This document shows positions 8,472 to 15,447 of a DNA stretch of 64,000 bases, piece by piece; the stretch's first letter is position 1, and each line of letters opens with the position of its first letter. The stretch comes from Streptomyces sp. CG 926 (GTDB taxonomy: Bacteria; Actinomycetota; Actinomycetes; Streptomycetales; Streptomycetaceae): positions 1-64,000 of the forward strand of contig NZ_QGGZ01000017.1 in assembly GCF_003148825.1 (NCBI RefSeq), read 5' to 3'. Under the pieces are notes generated by a model. It made no database searches, was not told where the DNA came from, and saw nothing but the letters and a program-made list of their open reading frames with translations. The position numbers and the translations under genes are program-made.

Positions 8472-9077
8472 TCAGAAGGGAGGTCGCCAACTGCCCCAGT
8501 GCGTCGCATGGTCGGGCGGAGGCCAGGAACGCGGTGCACCCGCACCGGGCCACATGCGGCCCACCCATTCGCATTCCGGGATCGCGCCTTCCCAGTCGTC
8601 GGTGCACCGGTCGGCCCAGGCTCGGCCCACCACGACCGGCCGGGTCACCACGCGGTCGGCGACCTCCTGCAGTCGCAGCACCAACCCGAGCCCGTCGACT
8701 CCGGGGTTTCCCCGCGGACCGTAGGACACGTCGACCACCTCGCAGGCGTGCGCGTGCCCCAGGAACCGTTCCAGATCGTCCGGGACGCAGCCGGTCAACT
8801 GGCGCCCCCAGAGCGTGACCTGAGGCCCGTGGGCCGCGTCGGCCGCGACGCAGGACAGCCGGTCGTCGACGAAGTAGCTGCGGACGGCGGGCTCCGCACG
8901 GCCGGATGCGAACTCCACGCCGAGCGTGCCGCGAGAGGCGGGGTCGGCCTGGAACCGGCGCAGTGCGGTCAAGTCCGGCAGCGCGGCGGCGACTTCCGCG
9001 AGGCGCATGCCGAACCACAGCGGTCCGACGCCCTCCAGGGGCATCAGCTCCCAGTCCGGCCGTACCGGCCGGCTCAC
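8472..9077 (-). CDS. Hypothetical protein, possible immunity-type
   Basis: About 201 residues starting from GTG 9077 ('VSRPVRPDWELMPLEGVGPL'). The opening 'MPLEGVGPLWFGMRLAEVAA' recurs in small Streptomyces proteins of unknown role; the body ('AVRSYFVDDRLSCVAADAAH', 'VVDVSYGPRGNPGVDGLGLV') looks like a compact alpha/beta cytoplasmic protein without membrane segments. It lies 59 bp after the Cys/His-rich gene at 9137-9526 on the same strand and could be co-transcribed. The idea that it is an immunity protein rests only on the neighbouring barstar and DUF4157 genes. Confidence 0.55.
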   Translation of the reverse strand: MSRPVRPDWELMPLEGVGPLWFGMRLAEVAAALPDLTALRRFQADPASRGTLGVEFASGRAEPAVRSYFVDDRLSCVAADAAHGPQVTLWGRQLTGCVPDDLERFLGHAHACEVVDVSYGPRGNPGVDGLGLVLRLQEVADRVVTRPVVVGRAWADRCTDDWEGAIPECEWVGRMWPGAGAPRSWPPPDHATHWGSWRPPF

Positions 9078-9136
9078 GGCAGCACCATGGGGATCGCGGC
9101 GAGCAGGGCGCGACCGCCCGAGCAGCGGCCGGCCAC

Positions 9137-9526
9137 TCAACCGAGATTGATCGTGCGGGCCACGAACGCCTGCGACAACCGGGCCCCGTCCAGCTCTTCG
9201 GCGGTCTCGGCCTCCGTCTCCGTCGCGGGCCCGGAGGATGAGGAGTGCCCATCGACGGAGGGTTCCTCGACCGCGAAGAGGGACCCGGTTTCGGCCGGTT
9301 CGTAGAACCTGACCAGATCCATGGCCGCCTCGACGGACGCCTGTTGTTGCCCCTCGTGCCGGTCGCACGGACCGCCACCGGTCGAGATCACGCACGGCTT
9401 GCCCTTGGCGTTCGGTACCCGGCATCGCACCACCGGATCATGTACGTGGCACAGGCCCGACGGTCGGGCGTCGACCTGGCACCGTTCGCCCTTCTTCGTC
9501 GCCGCCCGGCACTGGTTCATGATCAT
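9137..9526 (-). CDS. Small protein with two tandem Cys3-His modules
   Basis: About 129 residues. Two successive modules follow the pattern C-x9-C-x8/9-C-x2-H: 'CRAATKKGERC ... CHVH' and 'CRVPNAKGKPC ... CDRH'. These are plausible zinc-binding knuckles, similar to single-module 'TKKGxxC' small proteins seen in actinomycetes and phages. After them a helix ('QQQASVEAAMDLVRFYEPA') and an acidic Ser/Glu-rich tail finish the protein. Start is one of two adjacent ATGs (9526 MIMNQC or 9520 MNQC). The same arrangement in phages is often near recombination or restriction genes, but no such context is visible here. Confidence 0.62.
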   Translation of the reverse strand: MIMNQCRAATKKGERCQVDARPSGLCHVHDPVVRCRVPNAKGKPCVISTGGGPCDRHEGQQQASVEAAMDLVRFYEPAETGSLFAVEEPSVDGHSSSSGPATETEAETAEELDGARLSQAFVARTINLG

Positions 9527-9750
9527 GAGGCCCAAGGCTACCCGGCCCGCACCGGACCCCGGTTCCGGGGGAGCGCGTACGTACCCGGTGGTGATCCGGG
9601 GCATCGGAGGGCGAGGCGTCGCGCATCTGGGCCGGTGAGGTGAACCTGTACGTCGGATGGCGGCGGGGCCGGTGGCAGCAGTGGCAGTCCGTCCCGGCGG
9701 ATCCGAGGCTCGATTCCGCAGACGAGCACACGAGGAAAGGCCGGCAGCCC

Positions 9751-10008
9751 ATGACGCATGCCAAGGAGGAGGGCGTCGCCACGCGCCCGATCGCCACGGA
9801 CGATCAGCAGCGGAGCCGCACCGGTCACCTGCGGACCGCGATCAGACGGACCAATCTGGTCCCGGCGTTCCTGGTGCTCACGGTCATGATGGTGGCCCTG
9901 TGGCTGACGGGTATGCCCTTCCTCCAAGCCCTGACGATTTCCACCGGAATGAAGATCGCGGTGGCCCTGCTCGAACTCCGGCGGCTGCCCGACCCTGCGG
10001 ACGACTGA
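9751..10008 (+). CDS. Small single-span membrane protein
   Basis: About 85 residues starting MTHAKEEGVATRP. After a charged N-terminus, 'TNLVPAFLVLTVMMVALWLTG' is a clear transmembrane segment and 'FLQALTISTGMKIAVALLEL' may be a second. The C-terminus is short and acidic. The upstream open frame back to 9640 reads through an intergenic region and is not credible. No family recognised; neighbours give no clue. Confidence 0.5.
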   Translation: MTHAKEEGVATRPIATDDQQRSRTGHLRTAIRRTNLVPAFLVLTVMMVALWLTGMPFLQALTISTGMKIAVALLELRRLPDPADD

Positions 10009-10334
10009 CGCCGGCCCTGCCGCCGGCCGCCCAGGAATTGCCGCGCCGCGCCCGCTCCCGGTGGACCGGCGGGGGCTCGGGATGGTGGGGCCGGACCGGC
10101 CGGCCACCGATGTGCCGAAGGTGCTGCGCCGGATCGCCCGGGCGGCCCCCACCACCCGTCCGGAGGCTGTGGTCCATCTGCTGACGTGCATGGCCGTAGA
10201 CGGAGAGGCCGTAGACGGAGAGGCCGCGGACGGTCGGGCCGGCGGCGCCGAGGTCAAAGGTCGACTCCGAACGGGCCGCAGCGTGGCAGCGGCCGTGGCC
10301 ACGCATCCGGAGGCTGCTCGACGACGGGGACCCC

Positions 10335-10691
10335 GTGGTGCGGCGGGCCGCGCTGATGCTGATCAGCGACCGGACCGCGCCCCTGCTCGAACGGTGGCAC
10401 GAGGAGACGGGCCCCTCGGTCCGTGGCGGCGCCGTGGTCGCCTCGGCCCCGCTCGACCCGCGGGCGGTGGTGCGTGCCCACCTGATGCTGCTGGAGATCC
10501 TCACCGATCCCGCACTCGCCCCGACGTTCGACGCGCTCATCCGCCACGGACACCTCACCCCGCCGGTCCGGGAAACCCTCACGGCATCAGGGGCCGCGGA
10601 CCGCCGGTTCTCGGAGTACGGCGATTACCGGGCGGTCCTCCAGGACGAGGAGATCCGCGCCCGGATCGACAGGGTGCTCGCGCTGCCGTGA
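10335..10691 (+). pseudogene. Possible frameshifted hypothetical gene (3' part)
   Basis: Residues from GTG 10335 read 'VRRAALMLISDRTAPLLERW', 'AHLMLLEILTDPALAPTFDA' and 'FSEYGDYRAVLQDEEIRARI', a helical, HEAT-like protein that looks genuine. Protein-like sequence continues upstream in the same frame to about 10215 ('WQRPWPRIRRLLDDGDP') without a start and ends at stops at 10197 and 10212. A second plausible part, 'VPKVLRRIARAAPTTRPEAV', lies upstream in a different frame (from about 10058). Between them is a twice-repeated 15-bp unit, GTAGACGGAGAGGCC. I infer one gene broken by a frameshift, or two fragments; sequencing error cannot be excluded. Confidence 0.45.
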
Positions 10692-10697
10692 AGCCGG

Positions 10698-11063
10698 CTA
10701 CGACCTGCGGCGCAGAGCCCGGCGGACCAGGTAGAGGGCGACGATCAGCACGACGACGACGAGCAGGACGATCAGGAGCGTCTTGAACAGCCCGCCCTTC
10801 TTCTTCTTGCTCTTCTTTCCCTTCTTGGTCCCGGTGGTGGCCCGGACCTGGGACGACACCGGTGCCTGGAGACCGGTTGCCACGCCGGCGCCGGCGAGGA
10901 CCCCGCTCTGCGGGAGCGCCGCGGCGGCCGAAGCCGGCCGGACGGCCGGAGCGGCGGCCGAGGCGGTGACCGCAGGGCCCAGGAGCAGCCCGGCCACCAC
11001 GAAGAGCGGGACGAGTGCCGCCGCGACCGCCGAGCGCTTCTTCGGAATGCTGTTCGTTGTCAC
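10698..11063 (-). CDS. Secreted or membrane small protein with Lys-rich stop-transfer region
   Basis: 121 residues. An N-terminal signal peptide (KKRSAVAAALVPLFVVAGLL, then an Ala-rich h/c-region around ASAAAP) is followed by an Ala/Val-rich extracellular linker, the run 'KKGKKSKKKKGG', a transmembrane segment 'TLLIVLLVVVVLIVALYLV' and an 'RRALRRRS' tail. The order resembles surface proteins held by a C-terminal anchor; an internal LPQSG is not in the usual sortase position. No enzyme domain. It follows a stand-alone gene and is transcribed towards the possible frameshifted gene. Confidence 0.62.
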   Translation of the reverse strand: MTTNSIPKKRSAVAAALVPLFVVAGLLLGPAVTASAAAPAVRPASAAAALPQSGVLAGAGVATGLQAPVSSQVRATTGTKKGKKSKKKKGGLFKTLLIVLLVVVVLIVALYLVRRALRRRS

Positions 11064-11203
11064 TGTTTCCCCTGTTCTCCCCTGCCCCGGCCGGGCCCGG
11101 TGGGATCCGGAAGGCCGTGGCTAGGGAGCATCGTCGACGAGTTCGAGCGCCCCGGCAAGCACTTGGCGGCAGCGGGGCGCGCACGAACCCGGCGGGCTCG
11201 GGC

Positions 11204-11869
11204 TCAGCCCCGTCGGTGCGCGACCGCCGCCAGGGTGTCCTTGACTTCCTGCACCACGCGGGCCGCGTCCTCGGGGTTGTTCACGACATCCGTGTGGTTC
11301 ATGTCGATGACGAGGACCTCGCTGGCCGAGTAGTGCTTGTGCACCCAGTCGTCGTAGCCGGACCACAGCGTCCGGTAGTACTCGACGAGGCTCTCGTCCT
11401 GCTCGAAACCGCGGCCCCGCAGACCGATCCGGTGCAGCACCGTCTCGAAGTCCGCCTTCAGGTAGACCATGAGATCGGGCGCCTTGCGGTACGGCAGGCC
11501 GTCGATCTCGCGCATCATCTCGTTGAGCAGCCCCTCGTACACCTGCATCTCGAGGGTGCTGATCCGGCCCAGGTCGTGATTGACCTTGGCGAAGTACCAG
11601 TCCTCGTAGATGGACCGGTCGAGGACGTTGTCCCCCTGCTTGTACGCCTCCTTGATCGAGGCGAACCGGGTCTGCAGGAAGTAGAGCTGCAGCAGGAAGG
11701 GGTAGCGCTTCGCCTGGATCTCTTCGGGGCTCGCCGTGTAGAAGAGCGGCAGGATCGGGTTGTCGTCCACGCTCTCGTAGAAGACCTCGCTGCCCAGCTC
11801 CTTGGCGAGCAGCTCGGCCACACTCGTCTTGCCGATGCCGATCATGCCTCCGACGCAGATCACTGGCAT
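11204..11869 (-). CDS. Deoxynucleoside kinase
   Basis: 221 residues, matching the deoxyadenosine/deoxyguanosine kinase family that phosphorylates deoxynucleosides at the 5'-OH with ATP for salvage. P-loop 'GGMIGIGKTS' (7-16), substrate-binding 'NPILPLFY', 'DRSIYED' (84-90, the family's DRS motif) and the Arg-rich lid 'HRIGLRGRGFEQDE' (146-159) are all present. Length is normal for the family. ATG start at 11869 is preceded by a GGGAGAAGTGAGG-type purine run. It appears monocistronic; the opposite-strand gene ugd starts 468 bp away. Confidence 0.92.
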   Translation of the reverse strand: MPVICVGGMIGIGKTSVAELLAKELGSEVFYESVDDNPILPLFYTASPEEIQAKRYPFLLQLYFLQTRFASIKEAYKQGDNVLDRSIYEDWYFAKVNHDLGRISTLEMQVYEGLLNEMMREIDGLPYRKAPDLMVYLKADFETVLHRIGLRGRGFEQDESLVEYYRTLWSGYDDWVHKHYSASEVLVIDMNHTDVVNNPEDAARVVQEVKDTLAAVAHRRG

Positions 11870-12337
11870 ACCTCACTTCTCCCTGGGGGTCATCTGTTCG
11901 TGGGCGGGTGGGCTGCGGGCCCCACACCACTGAGACGCACGCCGGCGGTCTCGCGATTCCCCGGGATCTTCATGATCAGCGTCATCTGGTCGCCGTCCGG
12001 ACCGAGGCGCCGCCTGACTCAGGCTGCGTTCCTCGACCGGTCGGCCCGACCGTTCCGCAGTCGCCGCGTAGAGCGACGAGCCGCAGCCCGGCGGCCGCCT
12101 TGAATCTTAAGTGATGATCAGCCTCCCGCGGTCCGAGCTCCGTCGCCGTCCCGCCTGCCCGCCTGCCCGCCGTCCCGCCTGCCCGCCGTCCCGCCGCCCC
12201 GCCTGCCCGCCGTCCCGCCGTCCCGCCGCCCCGCCGGGCCGGCGCAGGGGCGCGAGTAGGGTGTCGCCCGAGATCCGGGCTCATTCCGGGCCGATCGGAA
12301 CCATCCGCTGACCGACCGCGAAAAGAATGGGCAGACC
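11870..12337. other. Intergenic region with 8-bp microsatellite
   Basis: The gap between the divergent deoxynucleoside kinase and ugd genes. It contains the C/G-rich 8-bp tandem repeat at 12144-12231 (own entry) and promoters for both genes should lie here, but I see no clear -35/-10 pair. Nothing else supported. Confidence 0.5.
12144..12231. repeat. 8-bp tandem repeat, 11 units
   Basis: Eleven back-to-back octamers of the form CGCCNNCC: CGCCGTCC (five), CGCCTGCC (four) and CGCCGCCC (two). Ends about 106 bp before ugd. Because eight is not a multiple of three it cannot be a conserved coding repeat; unit number is likely to vary between strains. Confidence 0.85.
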
Positions 12338-13630
12338 ATGGCAGAGCGACGCATCGCAGTGTTCGGTGCCGGATACATCGGCCTGGTGACCGGCGCGTGC
12401 CTCGCCGAGCTGGGCCATCACGTGACGGTCCGGGACATCGACCCCGAACGCGTCCGGATCCTCCTCGCCGGCGACGTCCCCATCCACGAACCCGGACTCG
12501 GCGACATGATCGCCCGGAACAAGGAACGCCTCACCTTCACCCAGGACCTCGACCGGACGCTCACCGGCGCCGAGATCGCCTATGTCTGCGTGGACACCCC
12601 GCCCTCGGCCTCCGGCGACGCCGACCTCACCCGCGTGTGGGCCGTCATCCGCTCCCTGGCCGCGGCCCCCGACCACGAGCTGCGTGCTGTCGCCATGAAG
12701 TCCACGGTCCCGGTCGGCACCGGTGCCCGAGCCCGGGTCCTGCTGGACGAGATCGGGCTCTCCCACGTCGGCTACGTCTCCAACCCCGAGTTCACCGCCG
12801 AAGGCCGAGCCATCACCGACTTCCTGGCTCCGGACCGCATCGTGATCGGACAGGACGACGACACGGCCGGCGCCCTCGTCGCCGCCCTGCACACCGGTAT
12901 CGACGCCCCTGTGGCCACCATGGACGTCAAGTCGGCCGAGATGGTGAAACTCGCCTCCAACGCGCTCCTCGCCACGAAGATCAGCTTCGCCAACGAGATC
13001 GCCACCCTGTGCGAGAACACCGGCGCCAACGTCACCGAGGTCCTCGGAGCCGTCGGCATGGACCACCGCCTCGGCGCCCACTTCCTGCGCCCGGGCATCG
13101 GCTGGGGTGGCTCCTGCTTCCCCAAGGACAGCGAAGCCCTGCGCCAGATGGCCTCCAACACCGGCTTCCACCCGCAGCTGCTCACCGCCGTGATCAACGT
13201 CAACAACATCCAGAAGCGCCGCGCGATCCAACACCTCAAGGACGAACTGGGCGACCTCGCCGGCCGGCACGTCGCCCTGCTGGGCATGGCGTTCAAGCCC
13301 GGCACCGACGACATGCGCGAGGCGCCGTCCACCGTGCTCGCCGGACGGCTGCTCGCCGAAGGCGCGCACGTACGCGCCTGGGACCCCCTGGCCCGCCCGG
13401 CCGCCGGGGAGCCGTGGGACTCCGTGACCCGCTTCCCGACCCCACTGCACGCCCTAGCCGGAGCGGACGCGGCCGTGATCGTGACGGAGTGGCCCGAACT
13501 CGCGGAGCTCGACTGGACCGAGGCGTGCACCGGGATGCGCACACCGATCCTGTTCGACGGCCGCAACCTCCTCGACCCCACCCGTCTGCGCGAGATCGGG
13601 TTCCGCTACACCTCCGTCGGGCGGCCCTGA
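12338..13630 (+). CDS. ugd: UDP-glucose 6-dehydrogenase
   Basis: 430 residues, full length. Oxidises UDP-glucose to UDP-glucuronate with two NAD+, supplying precursors for acidic cell-surface polysaccharides. N-terminal Rossmann motif GAGYIG (10-15); 'SNPEFTAEG' (148-156); central helix with the catalytic Lys204 in 'EMVKLASNALLATK'; catalytic Cys260 in 'GWGGSCFPKD'; C-terminal UDP-binding 'GMAFKPGTDDMREAPS'. All family-defining residues are intact. ATG 12338 is preceded by a weak purine-rich stretch (GAAAAGAATGGGCAG). Isolated from other polysaccharide genes. Confidence 0.93.
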   Translation: MAERRIAVFGAGYIGLVTGACLAELGHHVTVRDIDPERVRILLAGDVPIHEPGLGDMIARNKERLTFTQDLDRTLTGAEIAYVCVDTPPSASGDADLTRVWAVIRSLAAAPDHELRAVAMKSTVPVGTGARARVLLDEIGLSHVGYVSNPEFTAEGRAITDFLAPDRIVIGQDDDTAGALVAALHTGIDAPVATMDVKSAEMVKLASNALLATKISFANEIATLCENTGANVTEVLGAVGMDHRLGAHFLRPGIGWGGSCFPKDSEALRQMASNTGFHPQLLTAVINVNNIQKRRAIQHLKDELGDLAGRHVALLGMAFKPGTDDMREAPSTVLAGRLLAEGAHVRAWDPLARPAAGEPWDSVTRFPTPLHALAGADAAVIVTEWPELAELDWTEACTGMRTPILFDGRNLLDPTRLREIGFRYTSVGRP

Positions 13631-13676
13631 GTCGTGGGGAGGGAGGACCCCCTCGGCGGCTCCTTCTAGGCGTGCC

Positions 13677-13695
13677 TATAGTTAGGTCACCCTAA
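13677..13695. promoter_or_regulatory. Iron-box-like dyad (DmdR/IdeR type)
   Basis: TTAGG-TCAC-CCTAA (13682-13695) is a perfect dyad, and the 19-bp window starting at 13677 agrees at about 13 of 19 positions with the actinobacterial iron-box consensus as I recall it (TTAGGTTAGGCTAACCTAA). It ends 65 bp before the siderophore-type acetyltransferase, consistent with repression by Fe(II)-loaded DmdR. Confidence 0.7.
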
Positions 13696-13760
13696 GCAAG
13701 GTGGCGCGCGCGTGCTCGCCGCGCGTCGGTCCTTGCCGAACGAGCAGAAACGGAACCCGT

Positions 13761-14402
13761 ATGAGACCCGAGTCCACCCCCCTCGTCTCCCCGCGCGCGG
13801 ATGTGCTGACCGAGACCGTCGAAGGCTTCGGCACGGTCCGTTTCACCCCGGTCGACCCGGCCGCGGACTCCGCCGTCCTGCACTCCTGGGTCGTCGAGGA
13901 GCGCGCGCAGTTCTGGGGCATGAACGGCGCCAGCCGGGAACTGGTCCAGGAGATCTACGAGGACGTGGACCGCCGCGACACGCACCACGCGTTCATGGTC
14001 CGGCTGGACGACGAGCCCGTGGCGCTCTTCCAGACGTACGAGCCCACCGAGGACCGGGTCAGCTACTGCTACGAGCCACGCGAGGGTGACATCGGCGTCC
14101 ATCTGATGCTCGCCCCGGTGACCGGCCGGCCCCGGCCCGGCTTCAGCAGGACCCTGATCGGGTCGCTCATCCGGTTCACCTTCCGCGACCCGGCCGTCCT
14201 GCGCGCGGTGGCCGAGCCCGACGCCTCCAACGCCAAGGCGGTCGCCCTGATGAACCGGCTCGGCTTCGTCGGGCAGGGCGAGATCACCCTCCCGGAGATC
14301 GACCTGCCCGAGGTGTACCTCCCGGAGAAGCGGGCCGTGCTCGCGTTCCTCGACCGCCCCGCCGTACTCCCGACCGCAGAGGCGGTCGTCCAGCCCGCCT
14401 AG
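13761..14402 (+). CDS. Siderophore-type GNAT N-acetyltransferase (IucB-like)
   Basis: 213 residues. Belongs to the acetyltransferases that acylate hydroxylysine/hydroxyornithine or related amines in siderophore assembly: 'FRFTP..' start-strand, 'WGMNGASRELVQEIYEDVD', 'HHAFMVRLDDEPVALFQTYE', 'VHLMLAPVTGRPRPGFSRTL', and 'AEPDASNAKAVALMNRLGFV'. Start ATG 13761 (MRPESTPLVS), 65 bp after an iron-box-like dyad, so iron-repressed expression is likely. No NIS synthetase or NRPS gene follows, so it either supplies a pathway elsewhere or modifies an imported precursor. Confidence 0.85.
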   Translation: MRPESTPLVSPRADVLTETVEGFGTVRFTPVDPAADSAVLHSWVVEERAQFWGMNGASRELVQEIYEDVDRRDTHHAFMVRLDDEPVALFQTYEPTEDRVSYCYEPREGDIGVHLMLAPVTGRPRPGFSRTLIGSLIRFTFRDPAVLRAVAEPDASNAKAVALMNRLGFVGQGEITLPEIDLPEVYLPEKRAVLAFLDRPAVLPTAEAVVQPA

Positions 14403-14424
14403 GGCGAATCGCCGCCGCGCGCCC

Positions 14425-15342
14425 CTACTGGCCCGGGGCGCGCAGCAGGCCCGCCGGCAGGTACCCGGAGCGCACGTCCAGTTCCCAGCCGTGTGCGTGT
14501 ACGGCGAGGGCTGCCAGGGCGACGACGGTGACCGGCAGCAGCGTCCGCGGCGCGGCATGCGGACCGGCACCGTCACGGTGTTCCAGGAGGCGGCTGGTCA
14601 AGGCCTGCTCGAACGCGGATCGGTCGTCGTCGAGGAGCACGCGCAGCAGGCGCTGGTCGGGGGTGTGCGAGCCCGCCGCGTCGAGGCGCGCGGCGGCCGC
14701 GGCGCGCTCCTGCGCCGCCGGCTTGCACAGGGGCGGCACCCCGGACGCGACCCACGGCGAACGGGGCGTCTCCACCAGGTGGAGGTAGGCGCACAAGGCG
14801 TCCATCTCGGCGAGTTCGGCCGGGTCGGACACCGAGCTCAAGGACGAGTACGGCAGCCCCGCGTGGAACATCGGAGCGTAGTCCTTCCGCAGCAGCGGGC
14901 TGATCACCCGGGCCGGCTCCCACAGCAGCCCGGTGATCACGCTCAGGGCGAAGGTGTCCACCCAGACCCGCGCCGTGGGTGCTTGGTCGACCACGTCGCC
15001 GAAGGCGAAGTCCTCGCTGCTGAGTTCCTCGTCGACGAGGGGGAAGAACACCTCGAAGTCCCCGCCGGGGCAGGTGCCGAGCGTCAGCACACCGAGCGCG
15101 CACTCCGCCGCCGTCCGCAGGGCCAGCCGCCCCGGCGCGCCCTCCAGCTGCGGATCCTGGAGGGTGAGGGCGCCGACGTGGTCCAGCAGCTCGTCGCCCG
15201 TCTCCTGAATTCCCTTGATGGACAGACTGTTGTAGCGCAGTCCGTGCCATCGGCCGAAGATCCGCCCCCTGATGTCCTCCAGGGCTCGCCCCGTCCGGTC
15301 CTCGCCGACCTCGTGACGCGTCACTTCCCGCACGGTTGTCAT
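14425..15342 (-). CDS. Immunity-49 (Imm49) family protein
   Basis: 305 residues, predicted cytoplasmic and helical. Matches Imm49 by 'RYNSLSIKGIQETGDELL', 'ALGVLTLGTCPGGDFEVFFP', 'YLHLVETPRSPW' and the C-terminal 'HAHGWELDVRSGYLPAGLL'. Family members protect cells against polymorphic toxins, often nuclease-type; many Streptomyces carry solitary copies. No toxin gene is seen near it. ATG 15342 is a reasonable start (MTTVREVTRHE). It ends 22 bp from the convergent acetyltransferase. Confidence 0.82.
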   Translation of the reverse strand: MTTVREVTRHEVGEDRTGRALEDIRGRIFGRWHGLRYNSLSIKGIQETGDELLDHVGALTLQDPQLEGAPGRLALRTAAECALGVLTLGTCPGGDFEVFFPLVDEELSSEDFAFGDVVDQAPTARVWVDTFALSVITGLLWEPARVISPLLRKDYAPMFHAGLPYSSLSSVSDPAELAEMDALCAYLHLVETPRSPWVASGVPPLCKPAAQERAAAAARLDAAGSHTPDQRLLRVLLDDDRSAFEQALTSRLLEHRDGAGPHAAPRTLLPVTVVALAALAVHAHGWELDVRSGYLPAGLLRAPGQ

Positions 15343-15447
15343 CCTCCCCGTAGGACGAGGCCGGCAGCGATCCCGCCGCCCTCGTCACCGATCTTCAGGG
15401 AGCCATCCTCTCCGATCCCACCGACAACACACGTCCCGAGCTGGTTC

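Noticed and set aside
12144..12231. CRISPR-like array
   Set aside because: The repeat unit is 8 bp without spacers, so it is a microsatellite.
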